64,000 nt of DNA from Primula veris (taxonomy: Eukaryota; Streptophyta; Magnoliopsida; Ericales; Primulaceae). Shown in pieces: positions 12,519 to 24,471 of the stretch. The stretch covers positions 1,364,001 to 1,428,000 of the forward strand of contig OY821751.1 in NCBI GenBank assembly GCA_963682055.1. The letters run 5' to 3'. Positions within the stretch are counted from its first letter, which is position 1. Each line of letters begins with the position of its first letter. Both the position numbers and the translations under genes were made by a program. The notes below the pieces were generated by a model. The model ran no database searches, was not told where the DNA came from, and was given only the letters and a program-made list of their open reading frames with translations.

Positions 12519-15500
12519 ACCCCCTTTAGTCTAAATGCCCCTATTTTCTAATACCACACCTCCGCTATTACTCCAAATACCATAATTTCTTATCATTTCT
12601 AATCTCACGTTTACTAATAGTACCGTCTTCACTTTTCATACAAAACACGATATTTATTGGTCCCACAATCTTTTAATAATACGAGTACCTTACTCTCATA
12701 TTAATAATACACCAAACAAACCAGGTCATAGTGTAAGCACATGGGGACAGAGAGGATATATGCTTATCTTAACCAAAACGCAAATTCAATTTTCCAAAAA
12801 ATATAACAAAAAAACAACTCACACACACCTTGGCATTTCAATTGTGGATATAAATCAAATAAATGTCCAAAAGACCCTCAAAATATATACATATTGTTTT
12901 TGATAGTAGACCCAGTATTAAAAACCACTACTAGTATTATAAGATGAGTGTGTGTATCTCTTAATTTCATTGATGAAAAATATATGTTTGCTTCATTTGT
13001 TTATTAAATTTTGATATTATATATTTTACTATTAAACTATGGAGTATGATGTATCAAGATGGTGGAATAAATAAATATTTACTATATGGTGCAATAAATT
13101 TGGCTATTGATATTTACTTAAAGTGAGTTATTATAGATATATTATTGATGGTATGAGTTGAAATTTACAGGGGAGAGCTATATTGACACATAAAAACACA
13201 CACTATGATTACATTTTAATCATAACCATTCATTTAGGGTTTTTTCAATGGCCAAGATATAACTAAAACAAAGAAACAATCACAACTCTTAAAAACATAT
13301 GTAATGAATGATTATGATTAAAATGTAACCATAGTGTGTTTTTTTATGTGTCAATATATACTTCACCATATTTGTAATATTAAAAGATACTACATGAGTG
13401 TATTACTTATTTTTCACCTACACTACATGAGAACTTTATTACTCAATGCTAGCAAGTAATGAACCAATTATCAAAAATAAAATAAAAAAATTAATGAACC
13501 CATTATCTCATATAACATTCATTATTTATTCTACAACCATATTACAATTCCAAAAAGTCGTTCAAAGTTAATTTTTAACCAACATGTCATTATATATTTA
13601 TTAGTCGATATCATAAATAATCTTACAATAAATAAAAACTTTCTTTAGGAGTTATTTATTCACCACCATTACATCATATTGGTTTACTCCTCCCTTATTA
13701 TTTAATTTATACATTACGAAATTATGTGTAATTTTAATCAATTTATAATTTGTATCAAAATTATTGAAATAATTTTTTTTAAATCTAATTATAAAATTTA
13801 ACATTTAAACTATATAATCATTTTTTAAATTTTTTTTATTAATATATCGTAAACCACTGGTCAGTTGCCACCTAACTAAGGGATTGTTTGGTCACATCAA
13901 TTATTACTTTCCTTCACCCACGTTCCCATCCAAAAGGCGGCCCATCATAATACCCAAAATACCCTTTAGTCAATGCCCATGCTTGCTATATCTTCAAATG
14001 AAAGGAACATATAAAAGTTTAGGTGCGGAGCCAAAAGATTAATATTCAGAGATTGCATAAATCAAAATGTTATTTTACAAGGTTACGAGACTTATTGTTT
14101 TTAAATTATTTCAAATTTTATTATAGAAAATATGATATTTTCGTGTTTATTGTTGGGGTGCAGGTGCATCTCTTTGTAATATATAAGATTCGTCACCGGT
14201 TTCGATTGTTTGAGAAGTTTAATAGTATTCGACTGATTTTCACAACAAGGTTTGAAAATATTTTATTCCATGGTAATGGTTAATGAAATCTAAAGGCGTC
14301 CATGTTTGATTTAACGCACGGACCACGAATTGAACAAACTCGTTTGGCTATATCTGTTTTATGTTTGCTTCTCATGAAAAATTGATTACATAAATAAATA
14401 AAATATAATAAGATCAACAAAAGATCCATCAACACCTATCAAGCATGACTAGAAAGAATACACCGAAGTATAGGCAGGGCATGACGATATTAGGCATCCA
14501 CGACTAGAACAGACGGAAAAAAAATCCATAAAATTTCCATTAATTTTACACATTAACACTTTATCCCCAAGTTTAAAAAAATAAGACACATTCATAGTAT
14601 TCGCATAATATACAAAATTATATGCATTTAAGTTTTAATAGTTGTATCATCGTATTAAATGTCCTCTATTATTAAAATCTATCATATCTACATAAAAGAT
14701 TTGTAAAATAAAACCTCTAAAAAATTAATAGCGTTACAGCCGAGAAAAAAGTATATACTTACATACACATTATATATTTTAAAAAGCAGCTTTTTTGGCT
14801 AAAAAAAATCTGAAAATCCCAAAAAGCAAAATGCTGGATTTTCATTGAGGCATGCTTGACATCAATTTTTTTTGTTAGCTTTTTTACCTTTTTGATTTTA
14901 AAAAGTCACATGTGTTTGGTATCACTGTTTTTGTAGCTTTTAAAAATCTAGATTTTGGTGAAATATAACTATAAAAGCTAAAAGCAAAAAAGCCACACAT
15001 TTTGAAGATTTTTGTACCTTTCTCGCCACCATTTTAAAATTTTAAATAAATATTGATCTTATCTCAACTAAAATTTTATTCGTATACTTGACGTGTTACT
15101 TGCTCATTTAAATATGATATTATGAAAATTATTAAAAAAAAATGTCTTTTTAAGTTATTTTGATTGAAAAAGCAAAAAAAGTTATTAGCTAATACCAAAA
15201 ATCAATATGTTGAAAGTTATTTTTTTTAACTTTTTGCCAAACACTCATGTATATTTTGGAAAACAAACTTTTTTTCTACTGCTTTCTAAAAGTAGCTTTT
15301 TGACTGAAAAACCCGATAACAAACTGACCCTAAATTTTCGAAACTAATTTTTCAAAAACCTTTTTTTTTCTTCAAAGAAACTTTGAAAATTTTACAGCAT
15401 ACAACATATACCAAAATAAAATAAAATAAAATAAAATTACAACATACACAAAAAGTAAAAAAAAAAAAAAAAAAAAAAAGGGCAAAAAAGTAAAAAGACA

Positions 15501-15590
15501 AAAAGGAATATCATTGTAAAAAAGGAAAGAACGTGATTGATCCTCGCTCACATAAAATATTTTAATATTCATATACAAAAAAAGTGTATT
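12516..15590. other. Gene-free AT-rich intergenic region upstream of CRWN
   Basis: No coding exon recognised. It contains an inverted-repeat MITE (13181-13356) and, at about 14765-15310, a block of AAAGC/GCTTTT motifs ending in tgccaaacac. That block resembles foldback elements at 30590-31870. Poly-A/T runs are frequent near 15455-15480 and 15620. Confidence 0.5.
13181..13356. mobile_element. Foldback MITE with ~50-bp inverted arms
   Basis: Left arm tattgacacataaaaacaca running on to about 13232 pairs with the right arm ending tttttatgtgtcaata. Arms share acactatgattacatttt and its complement with few mismatches. Possible TA target duplication. No ORF. Confidence 0.65.
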
Positions 15591-15591
15591 C

Positions 15592-15707
15592 TATAAAATT
15601 ATTAAAAATCCTTTATCCAAAAAAAAAAAAAAAAAGAACGTTAGAGAGAGAGAGAAAAAAAAAGCATAAATATTTCAATTCAATTTTGTAGATTCAGTTC
15701 ACGTCCG
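15592..15707 (+). promoter_or_regulatory. Putative core promoter and non-coding first exon of CRWN
   Basis: A tataaaat box at 15592-15599 is followed by a GA-rich leader and a strong donor, cacgtccg|gtaagg, at 15708. A plausible acceptor, ttttgtag|gttgag, ends at 17332. This gives a leader intron of about 1.6 kb before the coding start at 17425. Inferred from consensus only. Confidence 0.45.
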
Positions 15708-15744
15708 GTAAGGTTTTTTTTTTTCCCCTAATTTATTTTATTTT

Positions 15745-16950
15745 GTGCCCTAATTTTTTAAATTGTTACTTCAAATTAGCAGTTTAATAGATTAATTTTT
15801 TAATTCGTTTTGTACCCTTATTCGTAAATACGTTGTTTTGGTGTTTTTGAGCCTTAATTTTGGTTATCAAGATTATTTTTTTAAAATTTTTGTGTGCCCT
15901 AATTTTTTAAATTGTTACTTCAAATTATCAGTTTAATAGATTAATTTTTTAATTCGTTTTGTACCCTTATTCGTAAATACGTTGTTTTGGTGTTTTTGAG
16001 CCTTAATTTTGGTTATCAAGATTATTTTTTTAAAATTTTTGTGTGCCCTAATTTTTTAAATTGTTACTTCAAATTAGCAGTTTAATAGATTAATTTTCTA
16101 ATTCGTTTTGTACCCTTATTCGTAAATACGTTGTTTTGGTGTTTTTGAGCCTTAGTTTTGGTTATCAAGATTAGTTTTTTAAATTTTTTTGTGCCCTAAT
16201 TTTGAAGTTGTTACTTAAAATTGGCAGTTTGATAGATTAATTTTTAATTCGTTTTGTACCCTTTTCTTAAAATTTCCCTAATTGATGTTTTTGTGTGTTA
16301 ATTTTGATTTTCTCCTTAATTTTAGTTATAAATATTAGTTTTTTAAACCTTTTTTTTTTGTGTCCTAATTTTAGAAACTGCTACTTGAAATTTGGTAGTT
16401 CAATAGATTTGTTTTGTAATTTGTTTTATACCCTTTTTCTTAAACACTCTACTTTGATGTTTTTGTGTCTTAATTTTGGGTTTCACCTTAATTTTAGTTA
16501 TCAAGACTTGTTTTTTAATCTTTTTTTGTGCCCTATTTTTCGAAATTGCTACTTGAAATTGTTAAATTTGGGTAACCTTAATGTTAGTTTTCACCTTATT
16601 TTTGGTTATCAAGATTAATTCTTTTTATGTGCTCTAATTTTGAACTTGCTAATTTTATAATTTGGGATTATTTTGAAATTACTAATACTATCTGGGTTTT
16701 CTTTAATTTGGGACTATTCAGAATTTGCTAATTCTGTCTGTGTTTTCTCTAATTTGGGATTATATATAATTGCTAATACTAAATGGCTTTTCTTTAATTT
16801 GGGATTATATTTAAATTACTAGTACCATCTTTAATTTGGGATTAGAAGTTGCTAATTGTTTTTTTTTTGTGCTTTAATTTTGGTTTTCACCTTAAGTTGT
16901 AGTTTTAATTGTTGTCAAGATTAGTTCTTTATGTGCCCTAATTTTGAAAT
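15745..16950. repeat. 149-bp tandem repeat array in CRWN leader intron
   Basis: Units start at gtgccctaatttt at 15745, 15894, 16043 and 16191 (periods 149, 149, 148) with over 95% apparent identity. Degenerate units follow near 16360, 16528, 16630 and 16931. Each carries ttgttacttcaaatta, cgttttgtacccttattcg and ccttaattttggttatcaag. The array is T-rich on the gene's sense strand. Confidence 0.9.
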
Positions 16951-17424
16951 TACTTATCATTTATGGTTTTTTTTTCTCATTTGGGATTATCTTTAGCTAA
17001 TTCTGTTTTATTTTTAAAATTGGTTTTGTTCTAATTGTTGATTTAGTTAACCCGATTTGTGTTTTTGTTGTGTTCTAAAACTTCAAATCGCTATTAATTT
17101 TATTTTATTTGGGATTGTTTCAAAGTAGCTAATTCTGTCTGGGTTTTACTAATCAGTGAAATGGGTGAAAAAAAGGATGAAAATTATGTTTTGAATGCCC
17201 TAATTTTGAAAATTTCCTCGTAGATTTATTTGATATCCGTTAATATATAGCGATTTGTTTCATTACCTAGTTTTTGAATATGCTACGATGATTTTTTTGT
17301 GCCCTTATTTTGGTATTCACCCTATTTTGTAGGTTGAGCTGTCGTGACCTAATATCGAAATCACAAAATTCGTCTTAGTTTACCCGGAATTGGAATTTGG
17401 GTAAAAAAAGATTGAATATTTGAA

Positions 17425-20400
17425 ATGCTTACACCTCAGAGGAAAGTATGGTCTGGTTGGTCACTTACACCACATAAGAAAAGTGGTGGTGCTGAGTCGA
17501 CTCAGGACCCTAATTCAAACCAAAGAAGCGGTAAAGCCGTTGCATTTCTCGATTCTACCCCCGAAAATGGTGTCATAGGGTTCCATGATTCGACCCCAGA
17601 TCGCAGATCGATGGTCGAGGATCTTAAAAATGAGGTTAGTGCTTATCTGTGTATGTATGTACCTTTTCTTGTTGTCGGTTTTTGCAATGTTTGGTCTTTT
17701 TTATTGCCTATCATGTTTGTTAGATTTTGCCACCTTGGATGTACTGATCCTATGTTTTGATTGTTAAATTAATTATTATTAGGATCATCGTTGTAGCTTG
17801 TACTTCCGGTTCTAGAAAAAGGTAAACTGTTACATTTGACTATTGGTCGATTTCATGACAGAAACCCCTGCTTTAGTTTACGAGGACATTTTGTTTTTTT
17901 ATATATTCTGTCACAGATTAAACAAGCCTTTAATGACCTTTCTAGATTTTTTTTACACTTGACTATTGGTCGTTTTGCACTCCTGTTATATTTTAATCAT
18001 CATTCTGAGGTAAATAGTTGATACTTTCCGTAAGAGTACCAATTTCCCAGCAGCTACTGAATTTAAAGCGGGAAGAAAAGCTTGCTATGATAGAAATTGC
18101 GGTTATTGTTTGGAGCAGGTGTAGATAACTTCTCCTTGGTATCTCTTTAATTAAGTGTATATATAACTTCAATTCTGTACCTTTTGCTTACCTAAGGTTG
18201 CTATAGTTTATCGAGACATTGAATCTTGTATACCATAGTCTCTTAGATTTGAGCTTGATAGATAAGGAAGAGTCTTTCTTAAGGTGAAGCTGTGTTCTTT
18301 AGAGCTTAAGGATTTGAGACATTTGCCTTTGTTTTAGTCACTTATAGTTATATCATATAAGATCTGGTTCTTATAGCATAAAGACTAATTTAAGAATATT
18401 TCACTTAATTTTGTTCCAACTTTATTTTGTTGACAGCTGGTTGACTATCAGTATAATATGGGTCTTCTCCTCATTGAGAAAAAAGAATGGACATCGAAGT
18501 ATGAAGAGCTGAGGGAATCTCTTGAAGAGGCAAATGAAGTTCTTAGAAGAGAACAAGCTGCTCATTTAATTGCTATGTCTGAGATAGAGAAACGAGAAGA
18601 AAACTTGAGGAAGGCTTTGGGAGTAGAGAAGCAATGTGTCACTGATGTATGATCCTTTGACTATCTTATTACTACTTTCCTTTTAATGTTGTTCTACCGT
18701 AAATATAGGGTTCTTGCCTGTCTTTTTTTTTTTGATATTGTTTTTGGTTTTTCATCTTTGTGACAATAATTTTGTTAATTGGAGAGCATTATGTTATAGT
18801 AGTATCATTTGGGTTTTTTCTTTTTTATGTTTACAAGTGTTAAATCTCAAAAAAAAAATAGGAGTTGAGGTATTATTCTGTAGGTTTGTTTGGATGCATA
18901 TTCTTTTGAGGTCTTGGAAAATATCATGTTCATTCTTCCTGTCTTAGTTTTTTCATTCCCAAAACCATTTAAGTTCAAGTTTTAAGCTGATTGACAATTT
19001 TGGCTTTAGAAAATTAGCAGTAAAGTTGAGTTTAAGAGCTGCCATGTAACGACCTACGAGTACATTTTAGACCAAGACAGTTATCTTGTAGCTTCTGCAA
19101 CATTTACTCTTTGTTTGATATTTTTTTGTTATTAAAAAATGTTCATCTTTTATGCTGTTTGTTATCTTATGCATGATTTAGCTAGAAATACTAGGAATTT
19201 CACTTCATTTTTATGTAATAAGTGATTTTCCGTGTTCTGATGTCTTTATGGTTTTTACAGCTTGAAAAAGCTTTACGTGAAATGCGTTCACAACATGCAG
19301 AAATTAAATTTGTAGCCGACTCAAAGCTGGCAGAGGCTAATGCGTTAGTAACTAGCGTCGAGGAAAAGTCTTTAGAGGTGGAATTGAAATTACATGCTGC
19401 TGATGCAAAAATTGCCGAAATAGATAGAAAAACAGCAGAAATGGAAAGAAAATCACAAGAAGTGGAAGCTCTAGAAAGTGCACTACGAAGGGACCGTCTA
19501 TCCTTTACTACAGAGTATGTTTATGATTTTTGATTAGTTTGATATATTCATTTTGAATTGTGTGAAGTGTAAACAAATATTCAACCACAGTTATGCGATC
19601 TAGTACTCTAAACGTATCATCACATTTCAATTTTGTACAACCAACCTAGTAAAAGTTAGCAACTAGTGCCCTGGAGTTTAAGATATTTTTTTGTCTACTT
19701 ATACTGTGTAGAAAAAAAAACCGTAGTTTTGGGACTAACAGAGGAGAAAATCAATATAAGATTTATAAAAAATAAAATAACTTAGTGTACATGATATTTT
19801 GTTTTCGTAATTAATTAGCATCATAGCCTCTGATTTTTTCTATTAGGTTCACTAAGTATACTACATTGCTTAAAAATGTAACTTTTCTGTAGCAATTGTC
19901 AAATTTTGTAGGTCGGTGGACAGAAGTGAGGTAACTTAATGCGTAGATTATCCCTAGTGACAAAACTGTGATTAATCCTGTAGATACCATATGATGGTAT
20001 TTTACCTATGATTGTCCAGAGAAAATGATTCGAAATTTTTATTTTAATCTACGTGTGTCGCATTTATCAATCAAGGTGCTTAATTGGTTAACTTTTATTT
20101 CTATTAGGCGAGAAGCGCATGCAAGTAATTTATCCAAACAGCGAGAAGACCTGAGAGAGTGGGAAAAAAAATTACAAGGGAGAGAAGAGGGATTGGCTGA
20201 GGTTCGTAGGTTGTTAAACCAGAGAGAAGAGAGGGCCAATGAGAATGATACCTTGTTTAAAAAGAAACAAGAAGACCTAATCGAAGTGCAAAGAAATGTC
20301 GACTCGGCTAGCAATGCTTTGAAAAAGAAAGAGGAAGATATAAGCAGCAGGATGGCTGAACTGGCAGTGGAAGAAAAGGCAAGTCTATATATATATGTTT

Positions 20401-23400
20401 TCTCTCTACCCTTGTTTAAAATAATGTTGCCGATATGGTAGACATTTACTTCTTTGTACTCATCGGTTCTTATTAAACAGGAAGCTGATATGAAGAAAAA
20501 CAGCTTGTTGGTGAAGGAAAAGGAACTATTAGCATTGGAAGAAAAGCTTACTGAGAGGGAAAGAGTAAGTTTTTTGTTTTACGCTTGATTCCAACTTTCT
20601 TATGCTTTTGCAAGTCTGTCATGTATTACGGATTAACTGCAGTTGTATAGAATAAAATACCATCACATTTCAGTATTTCACATTATCTTAAAAATATATT
20701 AGTGTTGCATTTCAGAACAATTTGGTTCATTTTCTGTACCAAATATAAAGAAAGTAAAGTATTAAACAAAATACTTTATACACTAATTAGATATGTTTTT
20801 CATACTACTTGACCATTCTATTTCAGTATCCAACCTATACGTTCTAGTGTAGAAGTTCGAAGACATTGTTTTCTTGGGGGTATTAACTTCTAATAATTGA
20901 ATTTTGATGATATGTTAATCTACAGAACTGTAATGAACCTTATTTTTAGTTCTGATTTTGATAACTGACCTTTACATACATATGTGATTTTTTTCAGGTT
21001 GAGATCCAAAAACTCCTCGATGAACACAATGCCACTCTGAATGCAAAGAAACAAGAATTTGAGTTGGAATTGGAACAAAAAAGAATAACTTTCGACGAAG
21101 ATTTAAAAAACAAAGCTGTTGGGGTGGATAGAAAAGAAGCTGAAATTCTCCATATGGAGGAGAAATTAGCCAAACGTGAACAAGCATATGAAAAGAAATT
21201 GGAGAAGTTTAAAGAGAGAGAGAAGGATTTCGAAACAAAGTCAAAATCTTTGAAGGAGAGAGAAAAATCAGTTAAAGCTGAAGTGAAGAGTATTGAGATT
21301 GAAAAGAAACAAATGACCTTGGATAAAGAGGAAATGATTAATCTCAAGGCTGAACTTGAGAAATTAAGGGCTGAGATTGAAGAAAAACAAACTAAGATAA
21401 AAGAAGAAATTGATCAACTAAGGATAACCGAGGAGGAGAGAGAAGAATATGTGCGTCTGCAGTCAGAGTTGAAGTTGGAAATTGACAAGTGTCGACAGCA
21501 GAGCGAGGTACTTGTTAGGGATGGTGAGGAGTTGAAGTTAGAGAGAGAGAAATTTGAGAAAGAATGGGAGGAATTGGATGAGAAAAGGGCTGTAGTTATG
21601 AAAGATCTTGAGAAGGTAAAAGGACAAAAGGAACAATTTGAGAAGATGAAAAAAACCGAAGAAGAGAATTTGGAGAAGGAGAAACGGTACACAAGTGAAT
21701 ATGTGCATAGAGAAATGGAAACTCTTAGAGTAGCTAAAGATTCATTTGTGGCTACTATGGAACATGAAAAAGCGGCAATTGCCGAACAAATTCAGAATGA
21801 AAAAATGAAATTGGTTCGTGATTTTGAGGATCAAAAAGAGGAACTCGAGCTTGAAATGCAAAAGAAGACTGAGGAGAGAGAAAATAGTATCAGTGAGAGA
21901 GAAAAGAAGTTTGACGAAGAAAGGGAGAGAGAACTAAGCAATATCAGTTACTTGAGAGAAATTGCGACGAGGGATAGGGAAGAATTGAAAGTAGAGAGTG
22001 TACGAATAGAGAAAGAGAAACATGACATTACGGCTAATAAAAATCATCTTGAAGGGCAGCAGCTTGAGATGAGAAAAGATATCGATGAACTCGTTAGTCT
22101 TAGTAGCAAATTAAAAGCCCAACGTGAGCATTTTATTAAGGAAAGAGAACGCTTTATCGCGTTTGTCGAAAAACACAAGGGTTGTGAGAGTTGTGGGGAA
22201 ATTACGAGTGATTTTGTTGTTGCTGAATTACAATCGATACCCGAAATAAATGACATTGATGTCCTTCCTTTGCCCGCATTAAAGAGTGATTATTTAGTTA
22301 ATTCCAACATTCCTAGCATTGATTTAACTCCTACTGTAGCTAATTTAGCATCTCCTATTGCTGGTGGTACTATGTCTTGGCTTAAGAAAAAGATATTTAG
22401 TATTTCACCAGTTAAAAGGGGTGAATTTACTAGCTCTCAGGCTATAGCAAATGATAACTCGAGGGTAGATGAGTTAACCAGTTTGTCACATTTACAATCC
22501 GATAAAGAACCACTGTCCCAAGAAATTGCGGAAAATTCACAAAATTCTGGCCTAAAGCTGGATAAAATAACACCTAGAGGAAGATACATGCTTAGTGGTA
22601 CCCGATCTATGAGAGCAGTGGTAGCAGATGCAAAAAATTTATTTGGGGGCCAAGTTGGCAATTCGGAGGGGTCGACACGCATGAATAATGGGGGTAATCA
22701 TGAAGAGCCTTCTCTCTCTGGAAAAGAAAAAACAAAAAATACACGAAAGAGGGGTCGGCCTCAAGGGTCACAAAACACAGAGAGTGAGCATGATCCGGAC
22801 TATAGTGAAGGGCAATCTGGTAATTTTACTGCTGGTGGACGCAAGAGGAGGCAAAGAGCTCCCCAAGTTGTGCAAGCTCCTGCTGAAATGAGATATAACC
22901 TTCGACGGCATAAGAAGTAAGTTTTTAAAAAGAAAGTCCTTTTCACGAATTGTGCATTTCCCTTTTTATCCACATTCCCTGGCCCCATTAGAAGATCATT
23001 GCAGGCCAAATGTTAAATAATTGAAATTATTGTGGCGTTCCTTGTTTGGCTGTAGCATTTAAGCCTTTACCTTCTATTGTTCCTTAAAGGTTCCTTTTTT
23101 TTGGCCTAAAAAAGCTATATAAGCTGGATGATCCTTTTTTTTCATAAATCAAATAATCCAGCTTATTTTCTTAAAAGCTACAGCTAACAAGCAATCCCTG
23201 GATTTAGTTGTGCGTGATAGAACTAGAGTTGTAAGCCTTTAGCTTCTTTTGTTCCTTAAAGGTTCCTTTTTTTTGGCCTAAAAAAGCTATATAAGCTGGA
23301 TGATCCTTTTTTTTCATAAATCAAATAATCCAGCTTATTTTCTTAAAAGCTACAGCTAACAAGCAATCCCTGGATTTAGTTGTGCGTGATAGAACTAGAG

Positions 23401-24471
23401 TTGTTTAATAGTACTTTTTCATCTTTGTTTACGCCTGTCCTAAAATGATGTGGAAATTCCTTTCGGGAAAAAAGTGGTTGTGGATGTCTTTCCTAAATAA
23501 TAAATAATGTTTCTTTAGGTCGGCGAAGGAGGTGGCTAATAATGGAGCTTTATCTGATCTGAGCAAAGGAGAGGAAGAAGCTGGTTATGATGGTATTGCA
23601 ACAAAAGCTACTGGTGCAATTTCTACAGAGATTGCAAGTGAAAATGGTGGAAGCACAAATTTTGTGGAGGTGAGAATTTCTTTAAACAATTTTCTCTCTC
23701 GTAAAATTATACTTATTATGGGGTTATATATACATGTTTATACTCCTCACCCACGAAAAGTGAAGCTGAATGTCCAAATTTGTATAAACCCGCATGAATG
23801 TAAAATATTAATTCGAGAAAGTCCTTGTAGAAATGGAAAAAAGTTTATTTTTTATAATCTGTTTTTAATTGATGTAGTTTCCCCGTTTTAGCGACTAGAT
23901 AAAACTCTTTTTTCCCCATTTGTTGATACTTTTGATGTGGTACACTTTACTAAATTGAATATTTATTGACCTACTGTAAGTAAACTGATTTTGTAGGCGA
24001 ACTTGATTTTGCATATGCTTAGTTTACAGTATTAATGAACGAGTGAGAAGAAAAAGTTTTCTCCAGCACTTATTGGTGAAAGTCTTTCCAACCTTAAGTT
24101 AATTATCTCATTGCCAAAATTTTCCAGTCTGCCAACATATTTTTAGTTCTAAAGGTGGCAAGGGACTAGTCCGTAACTTAAAAAAATCAAAATAAAAAAA
24201 AGATCACGATTAACGTCGGATATAATTTGTTATGTAGCAATACGAAGGTGATGGTTTCTATGGGAATGCTGATACTTCAAGCAAGCAAGTGGAAGATGAT
24301 TTGGTCCTGAGTGGGGAAGTGAGCGGAACACCAGTTAAGCAAAGTGAAGCGCACAGTGACGAGGCGACAGGTGGTGATGTCGAAGATGATGATGAGGATG
24401 ATGATGACGAGACTGAGCATCCTGGAGAAGCTTCTATGGGGAAGAAATTCTGGAATTTTCTCACCACGTGA
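17425..24471 (+). CDS. CRWN1: CRWN1-class nuclear lamina coiled-coil protein (NMCP1/LINC)
   Basis: Plant lamin-like protein at the inner nuclear periphery, needed for nuclear size, shape and chromatin organisation. Coding exons: 17425-17634, 18437-18646, 19261-19514, 20108-20378, 20481-20564, 20998-22916, 23519-23669, 24238-24471, giving 1110 residues (family about 1000-1200). The N-terminus [16 protein letters not shown] and [16 protein letters not shown] are family hallmarks. A long Glu/Lys/Arg-rich coiled coil spans about 75-760, followed by a conserved KGCESCGEI segment. The tail holds basic NLS-like patches ([15 protein letters not shown]), an acidic cluster ([10 protein letters not shown]) and the conserved terminus KKFWNFLTT. 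The intron after exon 4 has a GC donor (aag|gcaagt); the nearby GT would give an immediate stop. Start chosen because the family N-terminus begins there. Looks intact. CRWN1 versus CRWN2/3 is not resolved. Confidence 0.93.
20379..20480 (+). other. GC-AG intron in CRWN
   Basis: The exon 4 end reads gaaaag|gcaagt and the acceptor is ttaaacag|gaagctg. Splicing at GC keeps the frame (...VEEK|EADMKK...). Using the GT three bases downstream of the GC gives TGA after two codons. The donor matches the usual strong consensus of GC-AG introns. Confidence 0.85.
23061..23404. repeat. 172-bp perfect-period tandem duplication in CRWN intron 6
   Basis: Copies 23061-23232 and 23233-23404 are nearly identical (only a few mismatches, e.g. 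taccttctat versus tagcttcttt). Each contains gttccttaaaggttcc, aagctggatgatcc with its complement aatccagctt, and aaaagctacagctaacaagc. The unit is a foldback-type sequence duplicated recently. Confidence 0.9.

Noticed and set aside
16295..16618. 107-codon Phe/Leu-rich ORF
   Set aside because: Product of the T-rich leader-intron tandem repeat.
20039..21692. Ser/Phe-rich minus-strand ORFs opposite CRWN
   Set aside because: Shadows of the Glu/Lys-rich coiled-coil exons; antisense reading of purine-rich codons.
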